A DNA stretch of 64,000 nucleotides from Fasciola hepatica (lineage: Eukaryota > Platyhelminthes > Trematoda > Plagiorchiida > Fasciolidae): assembly GCA_948099385.1 (NCBI GenBank), contig CANUEZ040000165.1:7844001-7908000 (forward strand), given 5' to 3'. A model generated the notes under the pieces. That model did not search any database, was not told the DNA's origin, and saw nothing but the letters and a program-made list of their open reading frames with translations. Positions 35,065-45,833 of this stretch are shown one piece after another (position 1 is the stretch's first letter; each line of letters opens with the position of its first letter). A program made the translations under genes and the position numbers.

Positions 35065-36415
35065 GACCAAGCAAACTGCTGCAGTTGCTCATGGCGGCTG
35101 AAGCCATAGCTATTCGAATGCTCAAACCGGAATTATTTAAGGAAGTCACAATTTTGATTGTTCTGATTGATGTGGTCATTAAAACAAACTATCCTTTGTT
35201 TTTTTCGCGTCTGTCTTTCACTTCTCTCTAATCGCACATTTCCTACATACTCCCGATCACACCTGTGACACACGGACTTTCCGGTTCTGGTATGTTTTTG
35301 TGACACTGGAATCGGTGCACATTTACATACTCCGTTGACAAATTATGGCTATGCAGCTAATCCCTGTTTCCCAGTACTGTACATCTAAATAGTTGATGCG
35401 GTGAACAGTCTCCATGATTGAAGTTTACGAGGTAAGACATCGTTCCAAGTCTGTTGAAAGTAAATTTTAAGGGCCATAACTTTCTCGAAAGAAGAGAATT
35501 GGAGTGGAAGAGTGCTTAGTTGCATTCTCAAGCATTATCAATAATATCTCAAGAAGCAGGGTTCAATATGCCCCTCAGTGCGTCGGAAGGAGATGACCTA
35601 ACAAAGGTCAGAATTGCTTTCTGCGGAAGGGGATAAAGTTTTCCCTTATAATTCCGTTCGTAGAAGCCATACAAGATCCAGTAGCGCAAATATATTCTCA
35701 GATCGATTATCAGCCGTCACCCTACTGAAACGAACACTTTAGGAAATAAACACGGGGATAACATTTCATCACTCAGCAATATATTACTTGAAAAATGAGT
35801 AACCCAAGAGGACACCTCAGGTTATGACTTGTCAAAGTTGGCCAATCTCCAACCCAAAAAGAATTTTTTTGTTTATTTTCCAAGTGCCTCATTAAGTTGT
35901 GCATAGAACTGCTGGCCATTATCAATGCACTAACCACTTCAGGTAACTAATTTTAAAACGAGATCCCATGAGACAGATCAGACGGATTTCGTATCCCGAA
36001 GATGCGATCACATTACTGAGCTCAGTCAACACCTTCTACCCGTACTGAGGCCCATAATATTGAAACAAAGGTTTTAGTTCAGATACCTAAATAAATTCAG
36101 AATCTTTTGTTTTCTGATATTGCAAATAGGTGAACTGGGAAATTGAGAGGAACAAATTTTAAGTGTAAATTTTTTGCCCGGAATGTTGACGTTTGCTTGG
36201 TGGGAAAAATGAAAAGTCCAGACCTAAAACAGTATACTACCAGTTACATTTGTACGTAGAACAACATGCTACAACTATGATTTCATCCATCAGAGCAGAA
36301 CTTTACCGATCAGATGTATGATTGACCGAAGCCAACACATGACTTACCAAAGTTACCACGCTTTGGTTCATGCATACAAGAGAATCCAGTGTGAAATGTT
36401 AGCGAGTATTCATTA
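35065..36415. other. No recognisable gene
   Basis: No ORF over 60 codons on either strand, no tRNA-like boxes and no simple repeat of note. Confidence 0.55.
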
Positions 36416-36423
36416 CCACGGTC

Positions 36424-37680
36424 TTGTCGGGCCTCAGTGCGCATGGCTCCGTGCTTGAGTTGTTTCAGTACGCACGGTTGACGAGGCTGATTCAGCTAAA
36501 CGGAACTGGGTCCCTTATTACACGGTCTTCAACTCATCCGTTCCGATCAACTTTTTCCTCATCATTTCACCATGCGCTTACCTCTCCTACCACGGGTATG
36601 GCCTGTCGCCTTGGAATCGGCCCTCATTTTGCGTCGTCTGTTCTCTCCGTCTCTCTCTTCATCCAGATGTCTTCTCCGCCACTTGGATAAACTTCTTGAC
36701 TTTTCCCATCTACGCAGTGACTCATGCGATTTCAGTAGCTATCTTTTCATTTTTATCTCATCTATCAGTCTAAAAGTTATAAAAACCACTGTTTCTAACC
36801 CTCTACTCTCGTTCCTTTGCTGAACTATGGTCAGTACAACCTCCGAACTTATCGACCTAACAATGGGCTACTAATGGTCGTCCCAAACTCCTGGTCATCT
36901 GTTCTCAACAGCCATGGAGAATGTTCGCTTGTCTCGCCAGACCGTTCAAAAGACTTCTTCTGGGTTTAACTTGAAACTTCAGTGTCAAAACCGCGGACTT
37001 TCGGGTTTACTCTGGAAATCGCTTTGTGAACAAGAAGGGTTCCAGGTGACCGGATCATCTGCGTCGGATTTTCTGGGGTTTATTCTTAGAATTCTGGAGA
37101 AACAAGGTCCTGTCTTTTCGTCCGCTGTTTTCTTTCTTCTTATCTACAATCTTTGGACAGTTGTTTCCTACTCCGATCAAGCTTTTGCAGATGACGATGC
37201 CACCACTTATTGTTTTCAAACTTGTTCCTCTCTTCCATCTGCTTCACCTCCAGCTTCGAAGATGATCGCCGTGCTCGTAGCGTTTAACAAAATTCCAAAC
37301 GTGGCCATTGAATGGAAGACCAGTTACTGGGTGCATTTTACTGCTTCGAAAACCCCCAAACTCCCAACTAGCTCTTTACATTAGGCCTTTCTCCCTCTCG
37401 GGAATTTCGATTCAGACTGTCTTTGTCTGGCATGAACCATTTGGCTTTCAAACCCCCTCGCTTTATCTTACCACATCCCATTTTTACTCCTGGAACTGCA
37501 TGCACGTTTTGTTTCCCCATTTCGAATCAGACACTTCATTACCTCGGAGGGCTTCCTCCTACGGTAAACGGCTCAAATTCGTCCCACTCTTGAAAGGTGC
37601 ACTCATGTGCGGAATGGAGCTTCGTGTATTTTATGTTGGGTATAGCACACGGCTGTTTGTCTCAGCGATGAACCTACCAT
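36424..37680 (+). pseudogene. LINE reverse transcriptase, second lineage, frameshifted
   Basis: Plus-strand pieces fit a CR1/Jockey-like RT: LSGLLWKSLCEQEGFQVTGS at the place of SGNALRWF..YLSDR.QVV, then FSSAVFFLLIYNLWTVVSYS (family GPLLFLIYINDLPSVVSNS), FADDDATTYCF (family FADDATIYC, the palm box with one extra D), SALQSDL-like remains, and YWVHFTASKTPKLPTSSL (family K..MHFS.SK). After a frameshift, SGISIQTVFVWHEPFGF stands where the post-palm region (ISIQTVSS...LGV) should be. It differs from the LINE tails at 24, 32, 33 and 45 kb. The element is non-functional. The region before 36.9 kb is only loosely assigned. Confidence 0.7.
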
Positions 37681-37684
37681 AAAT

Positions 37685-37995
37685 TCTAATATCCAGTCAT
37701 TGGCCAGTCGATTGACAGCCACTTAGCTATTCCAGTTTAATCATGCATCCAAGGTCCGAGTCCCAATAAGGGGAGCTTGTTTGATATGCACTGATCCTTT
37801 ACGATAGAACTCTAGTCTCTGGTTGACTGTTGATGCTGTAAGATCCTACTACTGGAATAGACCAAGTAGCCAAGGTTTGTTGGTTGTTTGTAACGCAGTG
37901 CAGTTGCTTTACTGAGAATGCCTACAGAAAAGTCACCCATCAGAGGAGATATTTACTGATTTCGGTGTTGATTTTTCAACAGATCGCCTACAGTC
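37685..37995. other. No recognisable gene
   Basis: Spacer between the LINE remnant and a SINE. Nothing seen. Confidence 0.4.
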
Positions 37996-37996
37996 A

Positions 37997-38170
37997 CCCC
38001 GGATAACACAATGGTGAGGTTTTTGACTCAATATTTCACATCTGGTTATAGTCCCTGTGGAGTCTCGATGGATGTGCAACGTTGACGGTTCCTCACAAGG
38101 ATGAAACAACGGTGCAATGGTTTCATGTTTTTCAACTGCAAATCAAGCATTGATAATGCGTGAAACATTA
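37997..38170 (+). repeat. tRNA-derived SINE, family A
   Basis: The head CCCCGGATAACACAATGGTG carries the A box. The B box is decayed (TCTGGTTATAGTCCC). The body follows the family: GGAGTCTCGATGGATGTGCA, CACAAGGATGAAACAACGGT, TTTTTCAACTGCAAATCAAG, CATTGATAATGCGTGAAAC. The antisense reading CTSIETPQGL is shared with the copy at 60.2 kb (CTSIETPRGLE). Confidence 0.8.
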
Positions 38171-38174
38171 CATT

Positions 38175-39010
38175 ATTTATTGAAGAAACTAATCCCCAAC
38201 CATCCATATTCAAACAGTATATTATTTGAGGGCTTAACAGCAAACTTGCGGTTGAGGACTGATACATCCTTGAAAAAATTGGGTCTTTATAAAACCATGA
38301 CCTTCATTCGACGGACATACGAAAGTGGTTCAGTAAATTTCCACAAGGTTTCTGCCAGGATGAAGTCAAGTGCTCTCACAATCAAAGTGCTTCAATACCC
38401 CAGCAAAGAGGTGTGGAACAGCACTGTTCCAGTTCTCCGAGGAAAGTGATATTGTTGTGCACATTAACGCAATAATAATAGCCAGCACACAGTCAGAACA
38501 ACATGTGGTGGATGAGAGATGAGCATCCATTCAATGAGATCTTCCAGAATATTCCGATTTGCTTCTACGAAGACAGATGAAGTGAGGAAAACCGAGTCAG
38601 TATTCAGCAGATATCAAGCTCACACGAAGTGCCCAACAAAGGGAGTCACGTGCTCAACTGGTGAAGGGATGTGACGCAAGTGCTACTTTCTTTTTGCCAA
38701 AGAGGTTGGCTGTGGCAAAGATTTTCCCGACGGCTCCATTCCGTAGTCTAAGAGGTTGTGGTGTCCATAATGTCCGATGAGGTGGGCTGCGATGAAACAC
38801 TGATACTTTTGTTGTTCGAGTACGATCAGGTGAAAACTAACTAGTGCGACATTCATCACACTCATGCACGAAATATTTTCGGGATGTCATACTAGATATT
38901 CTCCCGGAAAGATTATCATTTTTCGAGGGTAATGTGCCTTGTCTTGTCTGACAAGAGTAGTTCCTATCGCTTGTTATTCTTCTTCAGATTTTCGCAACCG
39001 TGTGCTCTTC
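38175..39010. other. No recognisable gene
   Basis: A plus-strand ORF of 110 codons (38117-38449) begins inside the SINE and has no motif I know. The minus-strand ORF 38683-38865 is also unassigned. Confidence 0.3.
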
Positions 39011-39016
39011 ATTAGT

Positions 39017-39106
39017 GCAGTTTTCACAATTGCCTCCTGACAGCCCGGATATGAATGCAGTTGAGTATTTATTTTCAGTATTGAAGAACAAAAGCCAATG
39101 AATTTT
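39017..39106 (+). pseudogene. Possible DDE transposase scrap (Tc1/mariner-like)
   Basis: The plus strand reads FSQLPPDSPDMNAVEYLFSV followed by LKNK. This resembles the conserved block LPPYSPDLNPIEHVFSVLKR around the last catalytic residue of Tc1/mariner-type and related DDE transposases, and the glutamate of VEY is kept. I could not recognise the first part of the domain or terminal inverted repeats. A match over about 24 residues could be chance, so the call is tentative. Confidence 0.45.
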
Positions 39107-39277
39107 CTCCACACTGGGCTTTGGAGAGTAAAGAGGGACATGCAAAGAACAGGGAAATAGTGGTTGAGTAACCAAGTTAGTGAACTCTAGGCCCCTAAAC
39201 ACCTGGAGTACGTAACTAGTAAGAAAAGTGAACAGACGGATTACCCACGGAAAAACACAGAATTCTATTTTCAAGTA

Positions 39278-39348
39278 ACGAGCCGAAATTGAACCGGAGA
39301 CCTTCTGTATGTGGGCAGATGCTTTGTCAGCTGAGCTATCACGCGAAG
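39278..39348 (-). repeat. tRNA-like SINE head, family C
   Basis: On the minus strand, CGTGATAGCTCAGCTGAC, AAAGCATCTGCCCACATAC, AGAAGGTCTCCGGTTCAATT and TCGGCTCG follow the same order as the tRNA-like head at 48101-48173. T-arm pairing (CCGG..TCGG) is mostly kept. Confidence 0.7.
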
Positions 39349-39380
39349 TTCAGTTGGATGCGATTTACGCAAGTCTATGT

Positions 39381-39446
39381 AGTCGGTTCGATTCCGGTTC
39401 GTGAAGCGAACTTTTTGATTCAAAGTCGCAAGTGGGTTCTTTCCAT
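39381..39446 (+). repeat. SINE family C tail piece
   Basis: TCGGTTCGATTCCGGTTCGT, then CGAACTTTTTGATTCAAAGT and GCAAGTGGGTTCTTTCC match the end of the head and the body downstream of the copy at 48.1 kb (GTTCGATTCCGGCTCGCGG, CGACTTTTCGATGTGAAG, GCAAGTGGATTTTCC). It lies on the opposite strand to the head at 39278-39348. Confidence 0.65.
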
Positions 39447-39449
39447 CAG

Positions 39450-40995
39450 CTTGATCTTTCAGGCCTCTAGCGCCAACAATAAATTCTACTGCTTTTGTAG
39501 TATGGTGCATGTTTGCATGTGAATGAAATCCCCTTCATTCCCCAGTGTTTTTTGTCCACATTTTCTTATGTTTAGTCTTTGATAACATCCACTAACTAAA
39601 GTTCACAATCAAATACGATGCAATTTACAAATGACACATGCTACACTTGTTATATTCGGCTCCGAGAAATAGGGTAGTCCGGAATGCCTTCCAATGTGCT
39701 GATCATGAATTTTCTACTTGTAGATATCGTCACACGTTTGTGCCAGGATTCAGCTTCATATGCATGCGGGAGAATAATTCCCGAAAAAATCACCAAGAAA
39801 CTGGAATGCTGATAGCTGGTATTTTCCGATTTACTTGCTGAACACTTCAAACTAGTTTTCATTCCGCTTGGAAATCTTCCTCAATCAAATGAGATTCCCC
39901 AATGATTAGCTTACCAAGCACATTATGTCCCACTACCATAAGATTATGCCAAAGCTGTTTGCAAAATGCTTGGTGAGTAGGTATAGCCTATTTTTATTTG
40001 CATATTAGTAAGCGTCCTCTGATGAGCCTCTTCGTAAACATTTATACCCCGGGCCAAAGCTCAGAAAACCACAAGGGTTCCCAATCTTTCTAGGTGCTTG
40101 ACAAAGCGATAATGTCGTTACCAAACCGGAAACCTGTAATGTTGGATATGTTTTGTTGTCTCCGAGGTATGAGGCAGAAACGGCTGGCATGACTTACCTA
40201 AACTAGACCATACCTAACGAAAGAATACTCTCAGTGTAGAGTGACCCCAAGTAATAGAGTAGTTGCTCCACAGTGAGCAGTCTTGTCCGACCGATCGATA
40301 ACTGAGCGTGTATACTTTAATTTCTTTATCCTTCTCGAAGTCACCACCTCTATGCATTGGCACAGAGATACCGTTTCTCTAGTTTTCACCCCGCATTTGA
40401 TTGATATCACTGATGACAGCTTTCATCCACCGTTTAATTCCAACATGCGTCTTTGTTCGAAAATTTCAAGGATGCACACCAGAGACGCTTCCTTTCTCAA
40501 ATCCGAGGGATCGAATACTGCCTGTTCATCCAATTTCTGTTGGTAATCAAATAGTGATATTTTCCTTGTTTAGTCATTGTGCGGGCATAATTGAATTGAC
40601 TGTGATCCTAGTGTAAAACTAGCCTGGACCTAAGATGAACAAGATCATTCTGCCCTTCTGCGGCATTCTTTATGTCGAAACATTTTGTCGAACTGATCCA
40701 GGTGTGGAAAATCTTCGGCCCCAGTGGACACTGAACCCTCCTATGGGTTCCGCCACTAACGGCCTAATATCCCACATGAGTTCAACCAGCTGCTGATTGA
40801 CGAGACAAAACCAGGAATTTTGGACATTTCATGCGTTTCTGCGTCACAGCATTTTTGGGTGACAGTTACTGCACCTGACCACTCCACAGTGAAGATGTTC
40901 GACATCGTCCCGAGTGTTGAATCTGCCAGGCCTACCAGCTGAATCAATTTGGTCATTTTTGCTTGTCTAACATTCAGCTTACCAGGGTTTATTTC
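39450..40995. other. No recognisable gene
   Basis: ORFs of 60-90 codons occur on both strands (for example 40283-40546 +), none recognised. ACATTTTGTCGAA at 40680-40692 is the same short motif that is doubled at 60.1 kb. Confidence 0.35.
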
Positions 40996-41026
40996 TTTGT
41001 CACTAGATCACGACTTCATCGACCAG

Positions 41027-41036
41027 TACACACACA

Positions 41037-41078
<42 letters not shown>

Positions 41079-41087
41079 TACATGCAT
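41027..41087. repeat. Compound (CA)(CT)(CA) microsatellite
   Basis: A short CA run, about 11 CT units, then about 11 CA units. Ser/Leu/His/Thr runs in the overlapping ORFs are artefacts. Confidence 0.95.
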
Positions 41088-41089
41088 AT

Positions 41090-41485
41090 GTACTCTGTAC
41101 GGTGCACTCTGTGACTGTGTGGTCATCTCTGGGCCAGACATGAACTCTGTTCAGATCCATGGTAAATCTCTTTCATGGTTTATTTGGAGTGTATCTCCAA
41201 CCCCATTTTCTGACTGAACAGACTTTCTGACCAGTAGGTGTCTCTTAACTCTGTGTTCAGGTCCCTACTAGCCAGTCTGCTTTGCTCGACAGTCCCAGTG
41301 GACGTCTATGTTCTGGTCATCTGGTCCTAGTCTGCCGTTGTCAGTTCTCGTATCTCCTCTGGAACAGAGTAATCTATAAATTCCCTTGTGGACTTCCAGT
41401 TTATAGTACAGCATTATAAACCTCAGCTAGCAGCAATTCGTTTTCTGAGGTTTGCGTGTCACTCTTCGCTGACCTAGATACAGTT
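41090..41485. other. No recognisable gene
   Basis: No motif seen. The sequence runs up to the LINE fragment that starts near 41490. Confidence 0.4.
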
Positions 41486-41489
41486 GAGA

Positions 41490-41850
41490 TTTAACACTAG
41501 GCTTGATAACCGATGTCACCGTAGTGTTGTCTGCATCCTGTGGGTAAGCCGAACAAGTAGTGGCAAGGTTCGTCCTCATATACTGAGAGCTGATAGGCGC
41601 CCTCTGACCAGACAAATCGCTCTTCACCTCCTCCAAAGGTTCGGTCATGTTTTGCGTCCATCGTCTACTTTTCCATGCTCTATTCGCACGTCCTGGACAA
41701 GGCTGGAACAACTAATGAAACGACCAGGCCTTGACTTAGAATAGCTGAACGAAGAGGCTAACATCAGTACTGCCTTCGGTTGGTGCATCCGGCCTTCCTG
41801 GTTAAGATCCTGGGGCTGAGGATTGCCATTGGTTAGGGACTTTGAGGAGT
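41490..41850 (+). pseudogene. LINE RT C-terminal fragment, third type
   Basis: The plus strand has RLDNRCHRSVVCILWVSRTS (family FDNRCLRRILGI.W..RVSN), GKVRPHILRADRRPLTRQIA (family EVR.R......LS..I) and RFGHVLRPSS (family RFGHVLRM). This order is the post-RT region of non-LTR retrotransposons. The wording is nearer to the DNRCLRRIL group than to the FEHRCLRRI group seen elsewhere in this window. The frame ends at 41744. The RT palm is absent. Confidence 0.65.
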
Positions 41851-41854
41851 TTGG

Positions 41855-42695
41855 TTGAGAATAGAAGTCAGTGGTGTGAAAGCTGTCTGGTCTGTCTGTT
41901 TAACTCCCGTTCCATGAAGGCATACAACAATATCAAAGATGTGTGGGGAGAAAACAAGCAAAAGTTATGAGAACACAGATTGGCGAACAAGCTCGTTTTC
42001 AGTGATTCATACTCATGTCGTTACTTCTCGATATATACTACGACAAGTTAAGAAATTGGACCAGTTAGACAAACGGAGAGTATTGTCTGATTATTCCCAG
42101 CGAGAAAATTAGGGATTGATAGAAATTAATGGTGATTTAAAAAATGGAAGAAGATTATTATAATCCAGGCTTTGATCAATACCGAATGTGGATTATTTCT
42201 CGCGTATTACGTCAGTTTTCATCTGGTCTGTGGCCTATTGTAGTAATAAGTAGGAAATATGCCACATTTGGTATAGATTAAGTTAGGATAGCGATGGTTT
42301 TCTTTCCTTTTTATGTCTCCATTAGTCTCAATCGCTTCCTTTTTGTCTAATGGCTCAGTTTCTTAACTTGTAGTAATATATTTTGATGCAATGGCTCGAG
42401 TATAAATCACTGAAAAGGAGCCTGTTTACCAGTCTGTGCTCTCAAAATGTGCTCAGTGGGAATAATCGGACAATTGAAACAAAGATTTGCTGTATCTACT
42501 AACCATTTTCCACCACCCTATTGTAACTTACCTATCCCGTTTTTGTTAACCGAGAACAAAACTGCGCGGCGAACAACCTCTTTTTCATTTACTAATACTC
42601 ATATCAATACATAACAATAGATATGACTCAAAAAAACAAAGGGGAATGATCATCCAAATCTGTCTGTGCATGTGTGTGTGTGTGTGCCTGTGAAA
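41855..42695. other. No recognisable gene
   Basis: No ORF with known motifs. A TG run lies at 42667-42685. Confidence 0.4.
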
Positions 42696-42699
42696 TTGA

Positions 42700-42905
42700 T
42701 CACAGTGAAGAATGTTCGAGTGGTTGCACACGTGTTCGGGAACAAGAAATGGTCTATGGGGGTTTGAGTACTTGCACAAATTGTTTCCGAGCACATCGGG
42801 GGAGATTGTAGAGCCAAATACTCACGGCTTCGGCTGTGGCTAAGATGAGACTTCTGACAAGTCTCGATTGCTTTGTCCGGACTTTGTAAATTTGTGTGAA
42901 TTCTT
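42700..42905 (-). pseudogene. Penelope-like element endonuclease C-terminus
   Basis: On the minus strand, KVRTKQSRLVRSLILATAEA, VSIWLYNLPRCARKQFVQVL and KPP align residue for residue with the plus-strand fragment at 15.4 kb (HKSRGKQSRLLKCRILDS, AEVGSICLYHPFL, SAQKRFVRALRLPW). After a stop, SCSRTRVQPLEHS follows, matching NSCSRTRVRNQENIQHS there. The DNA shares the 20-mer CTTGTTCCCGAACACGTGTG. It contains no GIY-YIG core or RT. Confidence 0.75.
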
Positions 42906-42909
42906 TATT

Positions 42910-45245
42910 TCAAGCCGATGCGAAATATATATGTATAAATCCATAAATCTTAGACGGCATTCATGCTTCAGTCCCACAGAGGCTGACAACTTCTAACAAC
43001 CGGATCAGTGGACATTTTATCAAAATCTTTCAACCAGCAGTTGTAAAATGTTACCGCATAATTTTGTTTATTAGAAGCGTGAACGGTGGCAGATATTTTA
43101 TTCTCCAACGAGATACAAAAAATTCGTCTCCAGTTCTATTCAGCCCATTGGTTATCGTTTGTGTACCGATCAAAAGAGAAACGAATGCGACAAGTAGTGA
43201 GATCTATCTCTGACTTACCGCCCTCCCCCTCCCCCCGTTCCTCGTTTTTCCAATCGGAAATCAATACTATTGTTCGACTATTTGTGCGAAATAACATTGG
43301 ATTAACTCGTTCGAAGCACGTAGAGGTCAACAGTGAATACTGGATTCACTACGAGGATAGTCGGGGTGATAAATGTGCCATCTGTTTCTCCAGATTGGAA
43401 ATCAATCACTTTGAATCTGGTGCTGCTACTATCGATTGGTGTTCCGTGGGATTGTTCCAACCCTCTCTCTTTCTCTCTCTCTGTTAGTGTGCGTGTTTGT
43501 ATACCCCGTAGGAGCAAGCATAATAGCCCTAAGGAGCAATATGTTAAAAACGAGAAGAAAATCATCTTGTGACCTTGGTCTTTAATGACAAATTATGCAC
43601 TTGATGTTCTTAATGGGGGCATCTTGATCAATGCGCATAGCACAGGTCCAAATATATGATTCGTCACTTAGGAGAAACAATCTGGACAGGAAAAGTAATC
43701 ACCTTTGTTACGAACTGATTGCGTAAAAGGCACAACTCTGGGATGAAAACAGCTGCAAATGTTCTGGTAAACAAAACGATTGCAACTACGACACGAACAA
43801 CAACGGCGCCGCCATCCCTGCCAAAAACTACAACAATAACAGCATTAATGATTCCAATTAAAATAGAGAAAGTTGTTGATTCCTCAAGTCATATTGTCCA
43901 CCAGACAGCGAACTGGCCTTAATTGAAACAAAAAATAAAACTAAGTAGGAAAGGCTGATAAAACGCATTCACTCAAATTTCAGTCGTCCTCCTCACAATT
44001 GCTTTATGGGAGGACGTTTTTTTCTTTAAACCGATTCGTTTCAATTGAAGCGTATCTCTTGATTTACTGAACTACACTTTTGTTGATCGCCTTTAGGCTG
44101 AATTTTGAGTGGTGTCTCGATTTGTTCCTATTCAAGCGAGTCCATTACTCGCCTCGTATATGGGTCTCCAGATCTCCTTTACTTTCACAACTAACTGCCC
44201 AACGGAGCAATCAGCTCTATTCATTAACTCACGTTACACTGTCAACACTCCCTCGATCGGTGAAACTGAAAGATTTGTACTGATGTGATATTCAATATGT
44301 TAGAAGTGGCCACCTGTGCCCTATCTCTCAAAAGCCCACCAGGCCCGAAATATTTGTTGGCACTTACGATCGTACTTTTGTCCCAAGTACTTGTTACCAG
44401 GTTAGGCGGGGTAGTTATCAGCGGCTAGATGATACAGTGTCCATTTTTCGTTTCTGACCTTGAAACCTGATGACCCAATACCTCCACATTAACTCTCCAT
44501 AACAGTCTATGTTCTCGGTGTTTTTCGGTATTATGCTGTATGTGGATCCATCGTGTTCAGTCACATGGAAACAACTGGGAATTCCTCCAAATCAGATTGG
44601 TCATATGCTAAGTCCTTTAGTTTGTGATTCATTTCGACCCCGACAAGACAGATTTCTATCATGGAATTCGATCTCCCGGGAGTTGACAACTTGTCGTAGT
44701 CCAGAATCGGTGGTGAGTGGAAGCCATCCCACGTAGCGCTCGAAAGTCTGAAGCCGTTGATCGCCAGCCTGAACAAACCAGTCATAAAAGTGTATGAGGC
44801 GGGGAGGGAGACCTTTAGGCTAGGATTGAAATCCCGTTTCGTATTTAAAGAATATCCACCGTAGATAATGATTATCAAAACTCAGGATAATTTAGTAACT
44901 AAAACCCCTGCTACTAAAATGAGATTCAGTGGTTCTGAAACCTAAAGTTCTCCCTAGCTCAGGTGGTGTCTTTGGGATCAGCTTACCGCTGCATTTGATG
45001 CGTAGTTGGCAAACATCCAATCGCCCGTCGAGGTGGTATCGTCAATGAGCAAGCTCCCTAAATTAGAAACCGTCAAATTTCAGGGAGGTCCCGGGCGAAC
45101 AGTTCAGTTCGATTCAGACAACCATCAACCATGTACTGGGTGCAGTTGCTTCCGTGGCTATCTCCTAGGTGCAACCTCAAAAGGAAATAATGAAAAAGAA
45201 AGGACTATGAAAAAAATAAGGGGAAAACTAGAAAGTATGGTATCA
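42910..45245. other. No clear gene; includes the probable LINE 3' UTR at its right end
   Basis: A 133-codon plus-strand ORF (43086-43487) and a 105-codon minus-strand ORF (44561-44878) are the longest but carry no motif I recognise. The first is overlapped by ORFs on the other strand. Roughly 44990-45245 may be the 3' UTR of the LINE at 45.25-47.95 kb, read on the minus strand. Confidence 0.35.
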
Positions 45246-45249
45246 AATC

Positions 45250-45833
45250 AATGAATAAAGCTCTTGGATACAAAAGCGCCACTGATCGCGACCGCTAGCC
45301 ATATCCCCCGACTTATCTAACCATTGAGTGGGAGGGTTTCTTGGACCCCACTAAGGAAGTCTAACAAGTCCTAAACAGCCAAGTTCACCGGTAAGGCTTT
45401 TCATACCTTTCTTCCATGTCATGGACTGACCACTCCTACTCATCTTCCAACCGTGACCAGCCTCAGAAAATATAGCACCCCGAGGAATCCTTTCAGGGGA
45501 CATGCTTAACGCATATCCCAACCATCTTAGCCTGGTGAGGTTAAGTGCTTCATCTAATGATTTGTTCCTTGAACGAACAACTCTCAGCCGAACCTCAGAA
45601 TAGCTTATACGAAGTCCCCATCGTACTATAGGAATGCTACGAAGACATCGGTGTTTAAATACCAACAATCTTCGTATACCTTCCGCCCGTAGTGGCCATG
45701 TCTCCGAACCATATAGAAGTACGGGTCTGACTGCTGCAACGTGCACTCGACCGTAAATAGGTGAAGGGATGTCAAATCGACACCACAGATGGCTCAGGTT
45801 AGCAAAAGCCACGCGAGCCTTCTGTATACACAA
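45250..45833 (-). pseudogene. LINE C-terminal region after RT
   Basis: A 160-codon minus-strand ORF (45351-45833) reads CIQKARVAFANLSHLWCRFD, VRPVLLYGSETWPLRAEGIR, RLLVFKHRCLRSIPIVRWGL, RISYSEVRLRVV, LTRLRWLGYALSMSPERIPR and HGWKMSRSGQSMTWKKGMKS. It follows the family sequence closely. After a frame change the polyprotein end is seen as SGDMASGRDQWRFCIQEL (family DMA..R.QWR.CI..L). It is the best-preserved C-terminus of its kind here. Confidence 0.9.

Noticed and set aside
43086..43487. 133-codon plus-strand ORF
   Set aside because: No family motif, overlapped by open frames on the other strand, and low-complexity bits (PPSPSPRS, LFLSLC) come from pyrimidine tracts.
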